A stretch of 64,000 nt of DNA from Mycosarcoma maydis (lineage: Eukaryota; Basidiomycota; Ustilaginomycetes; Ustilaginales), in contig NC_026480.1 in NCBI RefSeq assembly GCF_000328475.2, positions 1,054,001-1,118,000 on the forward strand, in the 5' to 3' direction. The translations under genes and the position numbers were made by a program. The notes beneath the pieces are model-generated. The model saw only the letters and a program-made list of their open reading frames with translations. It was not told the DNA's origin and ran no database searches. This document shows, piece by piece, positions 10,091 to 21,185 of the stretch; position 1 is the stretch's first letter, and each line of letters begins with the position of its first letter.

Positions 10091-11079
10091 TTACCTGCGG
10101 ACAGGGACGAGGCCACGTCGACGGCGACGCTGACTCGCTTGCTGAACCGAGGCGAGATACGACTTGCCTGTTGAGCTGAGCGATTGACCTGCCTGGTTGG
10201 GAGTCAGATCACCATAGGGACCGTTGTTGGCATCCGAGACCGAGTAAGCAGCGACGCGCGAGTCCGACTCGAACAGCTGCACCATCTGGCTCAGCACCGA
10301 GTCGACCTTGTTCTGATCGCAGTAGACCGGTGAGGGACCCTGGTAGTTGATGCAGGCAAACTCAGTGATCCACATGGGTTTACCGTACTGGGCAAAATGA
10401 TCCAGGACACCCTTGACGCCGTCCATGTTGTCCTGGAAAATGTGCACGGCAATAATGTCGGGTTGCGTCTTGACCGCCTTGAGGAATGGGCCGAGCCACT
10501 TTTCGTCCTTCTGCATAGCCATACTGGGCGAGATGAGCTTGGCACCAGCCTGCTTATGAGGAGCGAGCCATTGCTCCCACGCAGCAGCAGCGTCCGCGAC
10601 CGAGATCACACCGGACGAGCCAGAGCCGGAGAAGTCGGGCTCGTTGAAGCCCATGACAAACGGAGCCGAACCAGGCTTGAGCTTCTTGAATGCTTGGAAA
10701 CGCGACCAGTCATCGTCATGATTGACACGGCCAAGGCCCCAGAGCAATGGTACGGAAAGGATGCCGTCGCCGTTCGGGTGTNNNNNNNNNNNNNNNNNNN
10801 NNNNNNNNNNNNNNNNNNNNNNNNNNNNNNNNNNNNNNNNNNNNNNNNNNNNNNNNNNNNNNNNNNNNNNNNNNNNNNNNNGATTCCGGACGAGGCGTTG
10901 GAAGACGAGGTGGCATCCGAGTGTGAATTGGATGGAGACGACTTGTGATGCTTGTGGTGGTTTTTGTGATGATGCTTGGCACGGCACTGCTTCTTGGCTT
11001 CGACCGAGTCGGCAGCATTCAAGAAGAGGGCCAGCACCAGGAAAGCCAAGAGGATGAGCTTATGGTTGAGAAGGAGCAT
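10091..11079 (-). CDS. Secreted GH128-family glycoside hydrolase, interrupted by an assembly gap
   Basis: The N-terminal piece (10882-11079, 66 codons) has a signal peptide (hydrophobic LILLAFLVLALFLNAADSVEA), then a His/Lys-rich stretch (KHHHKNHHKHHK) and a Ser/Asn linker. The C-terminal piece (10091-10781) is the catalytic core of the GH128 / Asl1-like beta-glucanase family: GFNEPDF carries the likely acid/base glutamate and MWITEFAC the likely nucleophile, with VMGFNEPDFSGSG and VAAYSVSDANNGPYGDL as further core motifs. GH128 enzymes hydrolyse beta-1,3-glucans. The two pieces are in different frames only because the 100-N gap is a placeholder: the N part ends on a codon boundary and the C part starts with the last base of a codon, so, absent an intron, the true missing length is 2 modulo 3. 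A basic tail (QRRRRRGLVPVRR) ends the protein. Confidence 0.75.
10782..10881. other. Assembly gap (100 N)
   Basis: Exactly 100 N, the usual placeholder for a gap of unknown size. It removes the linker-to-catalytic-core junction of the GH128 gene. The flank encodes Ser/Asn/His codons, so a low-complexity repeat may have caused the break. Confidence 0.98.
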
Positions 11080-13124
11080 GATGAACAGTCTAACGTTGCA
11101 ACGATTGGTACTCGATATGACGGGGGCAGTGGGAAGAGCGTGCTACAGTAGTCGGTAGAGAGAAGAGTTTGCTGAATGATGGTGGCGTCTGTCAAAGACT
11201 ATGTGACTACCGAGGAGCGGGTCGGACGAGAAGGTGAAGATGCTGAGCAAGGAGGAGCGAGCAAAACAAGATATCGAAGGGGAGATGGACTTGATGCTAT
11301 CAAAGCTATCAAAGCCAGGGACGGGGGCAAGGGGGATGGACGTGTTTCGAGGAGAAGAATGAACGAGAAGAAGGGAGGAAAGGAGGTGGAAGAGGGGGGC
11401 AGCTACTAAATCAGGAAAGTGGCTCGGAGAAGAGTTGGGAACCCTCGGTGTTGTCGCAGATCACAGCGAGCAAGACCCTCGTGACTGTGACTCTGTCTTC
11501 GCTGCTGCGCACACCCAGCCAACTGATTTGGCTTCTCTCTTTGTATCTTGGGTTTTACTTGACGTGCTGTACCTAAATTTGAGGTTGATGGAAGCATCCA
11601 TTCATGATTCAGGCTGTTTGTTCATGGTTGCGGCTTTACCTCTGTGTGAGATCACATCTTGGCATGTCACAAGAAGATGCCGAGCTTGATCACCACATCA
11701 ACTTAGTCTGTTCGTTTTGGGGTGCATTGACATGCTTGCGCTGGCCGCTGGCAGGTTCTGCATCGCACCAGCTTCTGCCGGCAGCAACGGCCGCATCAAA
11801 GCTATGTTCCTGGACCTCGGTAGCAAGGTGCGGCCAATTGAGAAAAACAATCACAATCACGAAACGTGTATATTCGTGATTGTTGCAGCATGCCGTCCTA
11901 CATCGAGTCTAAAGCAAGAGTTTTAGTTATTTAAAATGACTTTTCTTTGTTCTTGTTCTTTTGTGCAGCGAATCGTGGTGATTGGTGAGAGCAGATGAAA
12001 AGAAGCCTCGAAAGCCTTGTTCGCATACTCACAACTCGTTCAAAGCTTGGTTCTAACCCTATCCAAATTCCCACGGTCCGCTCCAGTCTAAAGTCACGAG
12101 GGTGGGATTTCGATGTCGATGTCACCTGTAATGTGGCACAAGGCTCCAAACGGGTTAAGAGAACCGCACCTGCCAGCGATGCAAATTCCGTAAGGAGGAG
12201 TTACATGTTACTGCTGTGTTCCCTGGCAAGGCGACGGTGACGATTCGTAGTTCGTGATTCGTGATTGCGACTTTGGCTGCTGGATTCGTGATTGTGATTA
12301 CGAGAGAGTAAGAGAGGCCACCCTGTCATACGCCTGTCTCGCTGGCAATTTCACGATTGCACAGCTAAGAAGGGTCGCCTCTGCCAATCTCACCTGTTTC
12401 TGTGTTGGAATTTTCAGTCTGTTCAACCTTTTTCCAACTCCGACGCCGACGGGGTGCACAAGACTTGCCTTCGTGATTGCTAGTTAACTAGCTCGACGAT
12501 TCAGGCTTTGCCAGCTGTAGTGACCACATGCTTGCTGCTGCTTGAGGGTGTGAGTGGTGACATGCCTGGCATCAACCATTCAAGATCGACCTGGTCCTCC
12601 TTGGTTTGCAATTACCACACGCTGACGCGACATTCTCGGTTATTTGCAGCGAAAGAACAAGTCATGTCGATCCTATGTTTCACCAGGAGCCCTTCTTCAA
12701 TACTCACAACTCACGACTGCATGTATCACATATCTTAAAATGGGCAGCACATGCTGTGTTGATTCAGGGATACAATCACCGTACGTCACACTCTTATCCT
12801 GTGCAAAGACCGCAGAAGGGAGCATCGCTTGTGGATCACAGAGCGTGCGTTAGCCTCGACATTTTCAACTGCGGCAGCGCGTCGAATCGCCACCAGGAAA
12901 AGAAATCCTCCAACTCACACTTCTCGACCGTGGTTGGCGTTCTCACCAACGATCCTGTTGCCTTAGGGTTAGATGTGACCGTGCTCGCATCTGACGTCGC
13001 AGCATCGATTGTTTCACTCAGAGTGGAAACTTGTCGATCACGAAAATGTCTAGATCGGAAGGGAGGAAACTGACGAATCGGGCAGTCCATGTGAAATAGC
13101 CCAGAACACGACCACGATTACGCT
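11080..13124. other. Long intergenic region (about 2 kb)
   Basis: No open frame here has recognisable domains or coding character. The first ~330 bases are purine-rich on the plus strand (the pyrimidine-rich leader/promoter of the GH128 gene on the other strand). TCGTGA/TCACGA copies occur near 11483, 11861, 11874, 12098, 12258, 12265, 12288, 12355, 12471, 12711 and 13039. Nothing else stands out. Confidence 0.55.
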
Positions 13125-14441
13125 CTACCTGCGCCAAGCTTCGGCAACAACCCAGTGGTCGTATATCCGACCTTTCTCCAGAATCTCCTCCCGTCCACCG
13201 AGCTCGAGTAAGTTGGGCTCGAGAAAGCCACAGTGAGGACCGCCGAATTCGATGGCGGCAAAAGCACCCGTGAAGTTGCCGCTCGCCGGTTGACAGCCCT
13301 TGCGGTGTGCCTCTTTCATCAATCCGCCCGACTGCGCTGGGTCAGCAGGATGTTCAGGCATGGCACCGGCCGACCAGAGTTGGACACCAGCTTGATTCGA
13401 GTGAAATGTGATCGAGCGACCAGCCGACTCGGAAGTGAGACGAACACGCTTCGTCTCGGATGTAGCGATCTTGTCTATATCGTCCGACTGAGGAATGGCA
13501 GAAGGACCCCAGACATAGAAGTCGTCGTAGCCGGTGGAAGGCATGCCTTGGCCGATACGCTTGCCACCTTGCTGGTCCCAGTGGTGTTGGCCGACAGTGG
13601 AGAAAGACTCGGAGGGTCCACAGGTGGGCTTGAGCTCTCCCGTAGCGATCTGTGAAGCATCGAGTTCGAGATGTGAGATCGACTTACCAGCAGGTGGGTA
13701 GAGCTGGAAGACGTGTTCGAAGACAGTGCCCTTCTCGGCTTCGTTCGATTTCTGGTTAGAAGCAGACAGATTGAAACCCCAGTGGTGCGTCATGTTGAAT
13801 GGCGTAGCTTCCACCGCTCCATCTGATGCAAGAGCTGCTCTGTATCGGACGAGCAGCTTGCCCGCCGACTTGCCAAGTTCCGAATCTGTCGCCGAGCTTG
13901 GGATCACGGCCAACAGTGTCTCGACACGAACTTGTCCAGGAAAGCCAGAATCACCATCCGGCGATTCGATCGCGAAGATCAAGCTGCTCTCCTTACCACT
14001 TGGCCTGTTGGTCGAGGTGAAGCCAGAGTCGGCAAAAAACTTGCTGTCCTGGGTATCCAACGGTTGCCAGTAGCATTTGTCAAAGGGACCATGTTGGACG
14101 ATGCTGTCCACCTTGTTCTCCTTGTCGCTTTCAGGACCGCCGTGAAGTACTACACCGGGTGCACTGAACTCTGGCAATTCAATCTGAGTGCTCTTTCCGT
14201 TGGCATACTTGTATTTGAGTTTCTTTCCCGCGGGCAGACGGTTGGCGTAGCGTCCAATGATCGGGTTGAGGAACTTTCGTCCGCGTGCTTGGTGATCTTT
14301 TGGATCTTCGGGTCCACCAATAAAGTCTTCACCGTCTTCGGTCGAGATGCTATGGAACGTGAGACCATATGGAAGCACCGAAAATTTGAGGTCGGCTCCT
14401 TCGGCGGCGAGAAGGATCGGCTTCAACGGATCAATAGCCAT
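13125..14441 (-). CDS. Aldose 1-epimerase (galactose mutarotase-like)
   Basis: 438 residues. The GalM fold is recognisable from YGLTFHSIST near the start, the conserved NPIIGRYANRLPAGK (N..GR.ANR substrate loop), LHGGPE, the catalytic-type histidine in NMTHHWGFNLS, and the C-terminal AAIEFGGPHCGFLEPN that carries the usual catalytic glutamate. The enzyme interconverts alpha and beta anomers of hexoses in the cytosol; no signal peptide is seen. It is longer than bacterial GalM (~340) through insertions around residues 95-150 and 250-330. The start at 14441 (ttcaagATGGC) is preferred over the in-frame upstream position at 14516. It could belong to the broader aldose-1-epimerase superfamily with a different sugar. 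Confidence 0.8.
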   Translation of the reverse strand: MAIDPLKPILLAAEGADLKFSVLPYGLTFHSISTEDGEDFIGGPEDPKDHQARGRKFLNPIIGRYANRLPAGKKLKYKYANGKSTQIELPEFSAPGVVLHGGPESDKENKVDSIVQHGPFDKCYWQPLDTQDSKFFADSGFTSTNRPSGKESSLIFAIESPDGDSGFPGQVRVETLLAVIPSSATDSELGKSAGKLLVRYRAALASDGAVEATPFNMTHHWGFNLSASNQKSNEAEKGTVFEHVFQLYPPAGKSISHLELDASQIATGELKPTCGPSESFSTVGQHHWDQQGGKRIGQGMPSTGYDDFYVWGPSAIPQSDDIDKIATSETKRVRLTSESAGRSITFHSNQAGVQLWSAGAMPEHPADPAQSGGLMKEAHRKGCQPASGNFTGAFAAIEFGGPHCGFLEPNLLELGGREEILEKGRIYDHWVVAEAWRR

Positions 14442-15109
14442 CTTGAAAAACTGGTCTGTTGGCAGGATAGTGTGTTGATGGTGTTTGAGAAACAACCGAG
14501 GCTCAACTTGGAGCAAAGCTACACTTCTTTATGTGTTTGCCCGAAGTAGACCCCTCGGCAAGATGGCCGATGGTGCGCACCATGTCATCTGGTGCAACTT
14601 GCCCGCCAACCGAAGCTGTGAGCGAGTGGAGTTGTGTGATTTAACGTTACCCCGGCTTTCTTCTCAAATAGGAGTGCACGCGAGACCGGTAATTTCAACA
14701 GACGCTGAGATCCCCGGTCCGCCCTCTTTCTCGAATTTAAGAGACCGATACCGCTGCCTTCGCTGGAAAGCGTTCCTCGCCAGCACTCAAGACTCGCAGC
14801 ACAAACAGAGCCTTCTCGGTGGTTATGATTGCCGCTACCCAACTCTTTCGCCAACGCCACTTTGCCATGCTCATGCGAAAGACCATCGGATCTAGCTTTT
14901 CACCGAGGTATTGGGGGTAGACTTCGGATGCAAGCCTACATAGCAGCCAGCGCAGACAACAAGCACACTTAGATGAGCCATGTGTCAAGGCATCCACCAT
15001 AGAGTCTCCTCGACTGCAATCACACTGAATAGCGCCACAAGACCAGCCTTTGTAGGTCTTGGTGGAAGCATCAGATGGCAAACTATCTGTTCAACGAACC
15101 TGGAATGTG
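14442..15109. other. Intergenic region between two minus-strand genes
   Basis: Promoter side of the epimerase gene and 3' flank of the CIA30 gene. No gene, repeat array or heptamer cluster seen. Confidence 0.5.
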
Positions 15110-16218
15110 CTACTTCTGAAACAATCCATCCAGCTCATCCAGCTCTCCTACCGCATAGACACTCTCCAAGCCCAGGTCAAAGTTGAACGTAGAACCGCGC
15201 TTGCTTCCCCTCACCGCTACACCGTCACCCCCCTCGCCGCGCAGTTCACCGTCCACCGCCCAATCATCTTCTTGCTCGTCCGTGTTCATCTTGCGCGGAC
15301 CTTTGGACAGTGCCGACGGTGGTGCGTCCTTGCTGATCGGCTTGGATGCCGATGGAGGCACTGGGACGTCAAGCACAGCTGAGATGCCGATGGTACGGAT
15401 CTTTTCGCGCATCATCGAGACTTGCGAGCTCGAAATTTGACCCGTGTTGGTGAGAACAAAGTCGTCGAAAGGAATCACCACTGTCTGCCAGTCGGATCCT
15501 TTGCTCTCATCGAGGTACAGGCGATGTTGGAACAGGTCACTGGTCACGGGGCCGTCAGTCTGAACGTTGACGAAAAACTTGGGTCCTGGGAGCTCTTTCC
15601 TTCCCAGACCGAGCGCGTGAACAGCACGGCTCGCAGCTGGGCCAGACGGATCGCTAGCATGCAAAGCTGCTCGAAGTCCACCTCCCGCTTCTGCTCTTTC
15701 CGTATTGGTAAGAGGCTTCTTTGCCAGCCTGTTCCTCACGCGAAGAGCGAGGAAGGGGTGGACCGTCGTGTCCCAGCATTGATTGCCGAACAATGTTGGT
15801 CGGTTGCGATTGCGGAAGCCCGCATAGCCGCTCTTCTCTATCTTGCCTCCCCTTGGAACTTGCGAAGACAATGTACCGTAAAAGCGTCCACGCGATGAGT
15901 CATCAAGCCCGAGCCGGCACTGCGAAAGTCCGCCGATGTCCGAGTCGGACCCGGTGGCAAAGTTGGAGAGATGCGCGGGCTGGGTCATCGCATAGAGAAG
16001 CAGAGCTCCCTGGTTCTTGGAGGTAGGCGAAATTTCCATCCTCATCACTGTTGATACAAAAAAATAGGAACGGCGAGAGTGATTTTGAATCAGTCAGTGC
16101 TTGCTTGCTTGATCGCCGCGTGCATGCGATTGTCAGCGGACTTACTCTTGGCAGTCTCGTCTCGAGCCACCTCGACCGAGCGCTGCAGCGCCTGACCGAA
16201 AGATTTCAACAGCGACAT
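15110..16218 (-). CDS. CIA30 / NDUFAF1-like mitochondrial complex I assembly factor (one intron)
   Basis: Spliced from exon 1 at 16146-16218 and exon 2 at 15110-16047, giving 336 residues. The intron (16048-16145, 98 bp) has donor GTAAGT and acceptor CAG and restores the frame exactly (phase 1). Exon 1 supplies MSLLKSFGQALQRSVEVARD, which matches the N-terminus of CIA30 proteins. Exon 2 carries the CIA30 domain: FATGSDSDIGGLSQ near its start, GFRNRNRPTLFG, KFFVNVQTDG, WQTVVIPFDDFVLTNTG and RTIGISA. CIA30/NDUFAF1 is needed to assemble the membrane arm of respiratory complex I. An Ala/Ser/Gly-rich insertion interrupts the domain at about residues 130-170 and an acidic insertion precedes the last strands. 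The splice model rests on frame, consensus sites and homology, not on transcripts. Confidence 0.85.
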
Positions 16219-16508
16219 TGTCTTAGTGTAGTCGGTGTCAATTCAGAGTATGATCGTGCAGATGAATGGATCAAGATCGAAAGCCTGCGCAACAAGCGTC
16301 TTTGAAAAGACGTTGTGGAGTTATCACAACCAGTCTTGCCTTCTTGAATAAGCAGCGAAGCGCAACGAAATTCCGAGATCCGCACTCATGGCTCACGACT
16401 CGTGACTCGCGAGAAGTAAGAGCTGCATTCACAGCTTCATGATTTATCTTAGTTACTGAAAAGAACAATCAAGAATTCTGATTGATGCGATCAATCGTGT
16501 ATCGTGTA

Positions 16509-17906
16509 TCAGGCTACATGAGACTCTTTGCGATCCAGATCAGAATGAAGCTCTATACTGTTGCCTGCATGGTTCACGGTGCTGGTGGATCCTGGGGCAA
16601 GCAGATGCTGACGTCTAGAATAGGTGGCCTTTCCACGCTTGACCACCGTCAAGCCAGTCAGAGAAGCCAATCCCGTCACAAAGACGAGAGCCACAACAAG
16701 ACCGACCAAGGCGCCGATGAGACCGGCTACTACAGGCGACACTTGATGCTTGCCCGTCGTCGATGTTACGTCCGAATACTTGCCCCCACTTCCCGTGCCG
16801 TTCAGGGCATTGAGCGCTGCACAGCCTCGTGCGGTGGTTTCGCCGCATGCATTGCACCAGTCTGCAAGTGTCTCTAGCTTCATTGGGTTGTAGGCTTGCA
16901 GAAAGAGGTCGACCGAGAAGGGAGAGCTTCGAATCTCGTACGGTTCCAGGCTGCCGTACGAGCCGTTACGGAAGTAAAGCTGGAGCGATTTGTCCTCGTG
17001 GATTTCAAAGACCATGGCGGAAGCGTAGTCGACCAGCTTCCCTTGCAGCTGATCAATCTGAAACAGGCTGAAAAGCGAGAAGAACGGCTTGTACGATGCG
17101 CCAATCACGGACAGCTTGAGGGGGTCGGAGGCGTTTGCAACTCTGGAGATAGCATCGGTGAGTGGATTGAGCATTCCTCGACCTGCAATGCTTCCAAGGG
17201 ATTCGGGGCTTTTGTCACCAAACACACCAGCCTCGTGATACTCAGCCCATGTCAGGGCGTTGGACAGCATCTCGTCTGTGATCAATGGCGCCAGAGTCGC
17301 GTTGTGGATCTTCTCTACGTTCAGAAAATCAAACACGTTGTAGGCGTTGACAAGTGTCTTTGGACGATTGCCTATGATCGAAGCAGGAATAGAGTCGTAA
17401 AAGGGCTTAGCGATAGCTGCCTGTTTCTCGAAGCTGCTGCTATTGTAGAACTCGCTGGTAAAGTCGTCAAACTTTTCGCACAATGTCCAAGGCTCCATGA
17501 CAAACGACTGTTCTGGCTCGATGGTCTGTACGGGAATGAGCTGTGCACGATTATCCCACGACACTGTCGTGCCGTTGGCAAGCGAGAGGGAATCGTTGAA
17601 AGCAGGGTACATTCCCTGCATGAAGGCATTGACACTCTCGACAATGACGCCGCCTTCGCCACCTGCATCCGCCTGAACCTCGACTTTGACGTTCTCAGCT
17701 GCAGCAGTGTCGACTCCCTGAATGAGGTATGGCGAGCTTGGGTCGAGGTAACGGGATCGCAGCTGGGCACCGCTGTTGAGCTCCTGGAGGTATCCCAAAA
17801 CGGTGAGGTTGGTTTGAGAGGCAGTGTACTTTGTCGGGGACTGGTAGAAGCCTAGTCGATCACCATGTCGGATGAGCACGACGATTCCAGTGACAGGGGA
17901 CGACAT
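16509..17906 (-). CDS. Membrane-anchored histidine-acid-phosphatase relative lacking the HD motif
   Basis: 465 residues. The branch-2 histidine phosphatase motif RHGDR lies very near the N-terminus (residues 13-17, in GIVVLIRHGDRLGFY). A single hydrophobic segment near residues 390-415 (VVAGLIGALVGLVVALVFV) is followed by a short basic, Ser-rich tail, so the protein is probably membrane bound with a small cytosolic tail. Many N-glycosylation sequons (NGT, NSS, NAT, NAS, NGS) suggest a lumenal or outer catalytic domain. Where active members carry the catalytic HD pair, this protein reads VIGASYKPFFSLF, so the proton donor seems absent. No signal peptide precedes RHGDR, and a stop lies 15 nt upstream in frame, so an unseen 5' exon is possible. 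Either an inactive relative or a divergent subfamily. Confidence 0.65.
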   Translation of the reverse strand: MSSPVTGIVVLIRHGDRLGFYQSPTKYTASQTNLTVLGYLQELNSGAQLRSRYLDPSSPYLIQGVDTAAAENVKVEVQADAGGEGGVIVESVNAFMQGMYPAFNDSLSLANGTTVSWDNRAQLIPVQTIEPEQSFVMEPWTLCEKFDDFTSEFYNSSSFEKQAAIAKPFYDSIPASIIGNRPKTLVNAYNVFDFLNVEKIHNATLAPLITDEMLSNALTWAEYHEAGVFGDKSPESLGSIAGRGMLNPLTDAISRVANASDPLKLSVIGASYKPFFSLFSLFQIDQLQGKLVDYASAMVFEIHEDKSLQLYFRNGSYGSLEPYEIRSSPFSVDLFLQAYNPMKLETLADWCNACGETTARGCAALNALNGTGSGGKYSDVTSTTGKHQVSPVVAGLIGALVGLVVALVFVTGLASLTGLTVVKRGKATYSRRQHLLAPGSTSTVNHAGNSIELHSDLDRKESHVA

Positions 17907-19173
17907 TGTGGATCTGCTTTACAAAGCTCGGTAGGAACGACAAGGTTGCAGATGGTTGGACAAAGGCAAGGTGACGACCAAGCCTAAAGCCTCAAGGGGA
18001 ACTCAGATTGCAGAAGTCTCACAGACTATGATAACGGAGTGAGCATCAGTGCTCAGCTTCGGAGAAGAGCGACTCGAAATCGGTTGATGCAAGACCGCTG
18101 CACCATAAGAGTGTCAAACATACATCGATGCATTCGTGATTGTGAGCCTATTCACTGGTTCATGATTTACAACTGACCGAACGTCTTTCAGAATCGTGAA
18201 TCTCGGTGGGTTGGGAGCAATCAAGAAGAGATGGAAAAGAAAGAGAAAAAAAATAAAGGGATGGAAAGAAAGTGCAGAAGCAGAGTGCGTTGACCATGTG
18301 GTCTGCGAGACACTTGCAACTGCGCTTATCTAAACTTCTGTGTGCTAGATGATGGACAATCGTTATCAATCATCTTGCTGTTTCTATCAAGTAAGAGTTA
18401 GGTTACGAGTTGCCGGAAGAGTTACGAGTTGGTCAACATTTCGCCTCGTTTTCTAGCTTGTCGAAGTCGAAATCGTGGATCATCTTGCCGCTGCTTTTTC
18501 TTATCTACGGCATCTCGCGGCGATAAATCCACCGTGAGGTTCACAGATTGAATATTCCTGATTCACTTTCGTGATTGAAAAAAACAAGCTTGGTGTACAA
18601 CACGACTAGTGCACCGTCCAGGAATGAATCGCGAAGTGAAAGCCATGACTCGCCTCCTCCGCACTCAGGTCAAGGCTGTTGCCGGTGTATCAAAGGCACA
18701 TACAGCCCCTTTATAGAGCATGTGTACCAGCTATCATTTGGTGGTGTATCAATCATGAATACTCGTGACTGCGACACCGAGCTTTGTGCTTCGTGCTTTG
18801 TTTTACGATGTGGATCGCGATTTCCCACCTTGCTTGTAAGATTCACGACATGAGAGATAATTTCTCTATTGTGTACTAATGAGGCCTAACATGTATTAAA
18901 AATTCCTATCGGCCCACAGCCTGTGGAACTTGACGCTTGTGACTCGTGACTGTTGCTTTGGAAGAACCGCTCAATTGCGCAGCAGCCATCGACGTGGAAC
19001 GCGTCGACACGCAAGGGAATATTCACGATTCCTAAGCCGCAAAATGTACACATTTTGGTCTGTACAGCGCTGCAACATATGTGATGCCCACTGGCGCCCT
19101 TCGCCTCTCTTTAGCTTTTCGTTCACCACGTCCCTCTTCCTTGTTCATTAGGACGCTTTCTTAGAAGGCTACC
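17907..19173. other. Intergenic region with dispersed heptamers
   Basis: Divergent promoter region for the phosphatase relative (left) and the acetyl-CoA transporter (right). Heptamer copies occur near 18133, 18193, 18572, 18763, 18842, 18942 and 19023. No gene supported. Confidence 0.55.
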
Positions 19174-20997
19174 ATGGCGAAAGGAAAGAGCACCAAGAGC
19201 TCATCCTCATCTTCAAAAGGCAGCGATGTCAAACTTCGCCAACGACCTACAGCCGCCTTCCCCAACGGCACACCCAGCTCGGAGACTGTAGAAAAGCCTG
19301 GCTTGCTAGAATCACGACAATCTTTGAAGGCGGAAGAGGGAAGTACCCCCACAACTAGCAAGGATGCGCTTCTTATTCCAGCATCACCGCCCGTCGATGG
19401 CAAGAGCGGTGTCTCGGTCTCTGAATCCCAAACCAGCCAAGAGGCGTCCGGATTTATGGATCTCTCACCCCAGGACCAGAAGGCCATGATCCTGCTTGTC
19501 ATTCTATACCTTCTGCAAGGTGTACCTGTGGGACTTGCTTTCGGTACCATGCCCTTTTTGCTCAAGTCCAAGCTGAGCTACGGCGATATCGGCTTCTTTA
19601 TGCTCTGCACCTACCCTTATTCGCTCAAGCTTTTTTGGAGTCCTATCGTCGATTCGACGTTTGTCAATCAGTTACGGCTTCCGCTCTTCGGCACCATCTC
19701 CCTTGGTCGTCGTAAAAGCTGGATTGTTCCCATCCAGGCGGTGGTCGGCGTCATGTTCTGGTACCTCTCTTCCAACGTCGACCAGCTTCTATTGGCCGAC
19801 TTGCCCAACGTCAAGCTCATAACTCTCATCTTCTTCGTACTCATCCTGTTTGCTGCTACCCAAGACATTGCCGTCGATGGCTGGGCGTTGACTCTTCTCT
19901 CACAAGAAAACTTGTCATACGCAAGCACGGCGCAAACTGTGGGACTCAACTCGGGCTACTTCCTTAGCTTTACCGTGTTCTTGGCATTCAATTCGGTCGA
20001 GTTCAGCAACAAGTACTTCCGCTCAACACCGTTGGACTATCCGCTGCTCTCGCTTTCCTCGTACATGCGCTTCTGGGCTGTCGGATTTTTGTTGGTGACA
20101 GTGTGGCTGGTAGTGTTCAAGAAGGAAGACGAAGAAGCCTCCGATGCACCAGATATGGATGTCAAGCAGGTCTACTCGATCATGTGGAGGATCTGCCAAC
20201 TGAAACACGTGCAGACGTTTATCCTGATTCACTTTGTCGCCAAGATCGGCTTCCAGGCCAACGAAGCAGTCACGGGCCTAAAGCTGGTTGAAAAGGGCTT
20301 TGGTAAAGAAGATTTAGCATTGGCCGTGTTGATCGACTTCCCATTTCAGCTCATCTTTGGCTACCTGGCCGCAAGGTGGAGCAAAGGCGATCGCGCATTG
20401 CAGCCATGGGTGGTAGCGTTCTTCTTCCGCCTCGGCTTCGCAGTGCTTTCCATGGTTATCGTGCACGGCATGCCCAAAGCGCCTATCGGTACCAGCTACT
20501 TCTTTGTTGTTATCGCTAGCACTGTCGCTGGGAGCTTCGCATCTACTGTCCAATTCGTGGGCATCTCGGCTTTCCACACGCAGATCGCCGACCCGCTGAT
20601 CGGCGGAACATACATGACACTGCTCAACACGGTTTCGAACCTCGGCGGGACGTGGCCACGCTACTTTGTGCTCAAAGCCGTCGACCTCTTCACCATCTCG
20701 AGTTGCCAACCGCCATCCAGCTCGTCGCTGCTCAAGGACCCGGAGATCGCCAAGCTGTGGGCTACTGCGTCCAAAGGCATCGGCGCCAACGAATGCACAT
20801 CAGACCTGGGCAAAGCAGCTTGCTCCGCCGCCGGCGGAGAATGCCACATCGAGCGCGATGGATACTACTGGACATCCACCCTCTGCGTCGTCATCGGCAC
20901 TTTGCTCTTGATTACTTTTATCATTCCCGCATCCCGAAAGCTGCAGGCCTTGCCTCCAAGCGCATGGCGAGTAAATTTGCACTCCAAGATTCAGTAA
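19174..20997 (+). CDS. Acetyl-CoA transporter, SLC33A1/AT-1 family
   Basis: 607 residues. A hydrophilic Ser/Lys-rich N-terminus (~95 residues) precedes a major-facilitator-like core with about ten to twelve membrane segments. Family hallmarks are ILLVILYLLQGVPVGLAFG at the first helix, KLFWSPIVDS, GRRKSWIVP, and ATQDIAVDGWALTLL, all typical of the AT-1/Acatn family. The animal protein moves cytosolic acetyl-CoA into the ER/Golgi lumen for acetylation of glycans and proteins. The start is in ideal context (accATGG). A Cys-containing loop near the C-terminus (STACSAAGGECHIERDG-like region, codons around 20810-20860) is typical of the lumenal loop of the family. It is convergent with the OMA1 gene. 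Topology and family are well supported; the substrate is inferred from the family. Confidence 0.85.
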   Translation: MAKGKSTKSSSSSSKGSDVKLRQRPTAAFPNGTPSSETVEKPGLLESRQSLKAEEGSTPTTSKDALLIPASPPVDGKSGVSVSESQTSQEASGFMDLSPQDQKAMILLVILYLLQGVPVGLAFGTMPFLLKSKLSYGDIGFFMLCTYPYSLKLFWSPIVDSTFVNQLRLPLFGTISLGRRKSWIVPIQAVVGVMFWYLSSNVDQLLLADLPNVKLITLIFFVLILFAATQDIAVDGWALTLLSQENLSYASTAQTVGLNSGYFLSFTVFLAFNSVEFSNKYFRSTPLDYPLLSLSSYMRFWAVGFLLVTVWLVVFKKEDEEASDAPDMDVKQVYSIMWRICQLKHVQTFILIHFVAKIGFQANEAVTGLKLVEKGFGKEDLALAVLIDFPFQLIFGYLAARWSKGDRALQPWVVAFFFRLGFAVLSMVIVHGMPKAPIGTSYFFVVIASTVAGSFASTVQFVGISAFHTQIADPLIGGTYMTLLNTVSNLGGTWPRYFVLKAVDLFTISSCQPPSSSSLLKDPEIAKLWATASKGIGANECTSDLGKAACSAAGGECHIERDGYYWTSTLCVVIGTLLLITFIIPASRKLQALPPSAWRVNLHSKIQ

Positions 20998-21185
20998 AGA
21001 CGGCATGCACATCTTTCATTGTTATCATCGGCTGCACTTTGCAATCTAGTCAATCGGAAAGCAGAAAACAGCATCATTCACGATTGGCTTGCTTGATACT
21101 GAATCATCACTTTCTAGGTGATAGAACTGGTGAAACGCTGTAAAAGAAGGACAAATGTGAGATGGGTGATGATCAGGTGTTTTGA

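Noticed and set aside
12606..13073. 155-codon plus-strand frame in the long intergenic region
   Set aside because: No recognisable motifs, heptamers fall inside it, and no good coding bias.
16896..17855. 319-codon plus-strand open frame
   Set aside because: It lies entirely antisense to the phosphatase relative; no domain, and its composition is that of a reverse-frame shadow.
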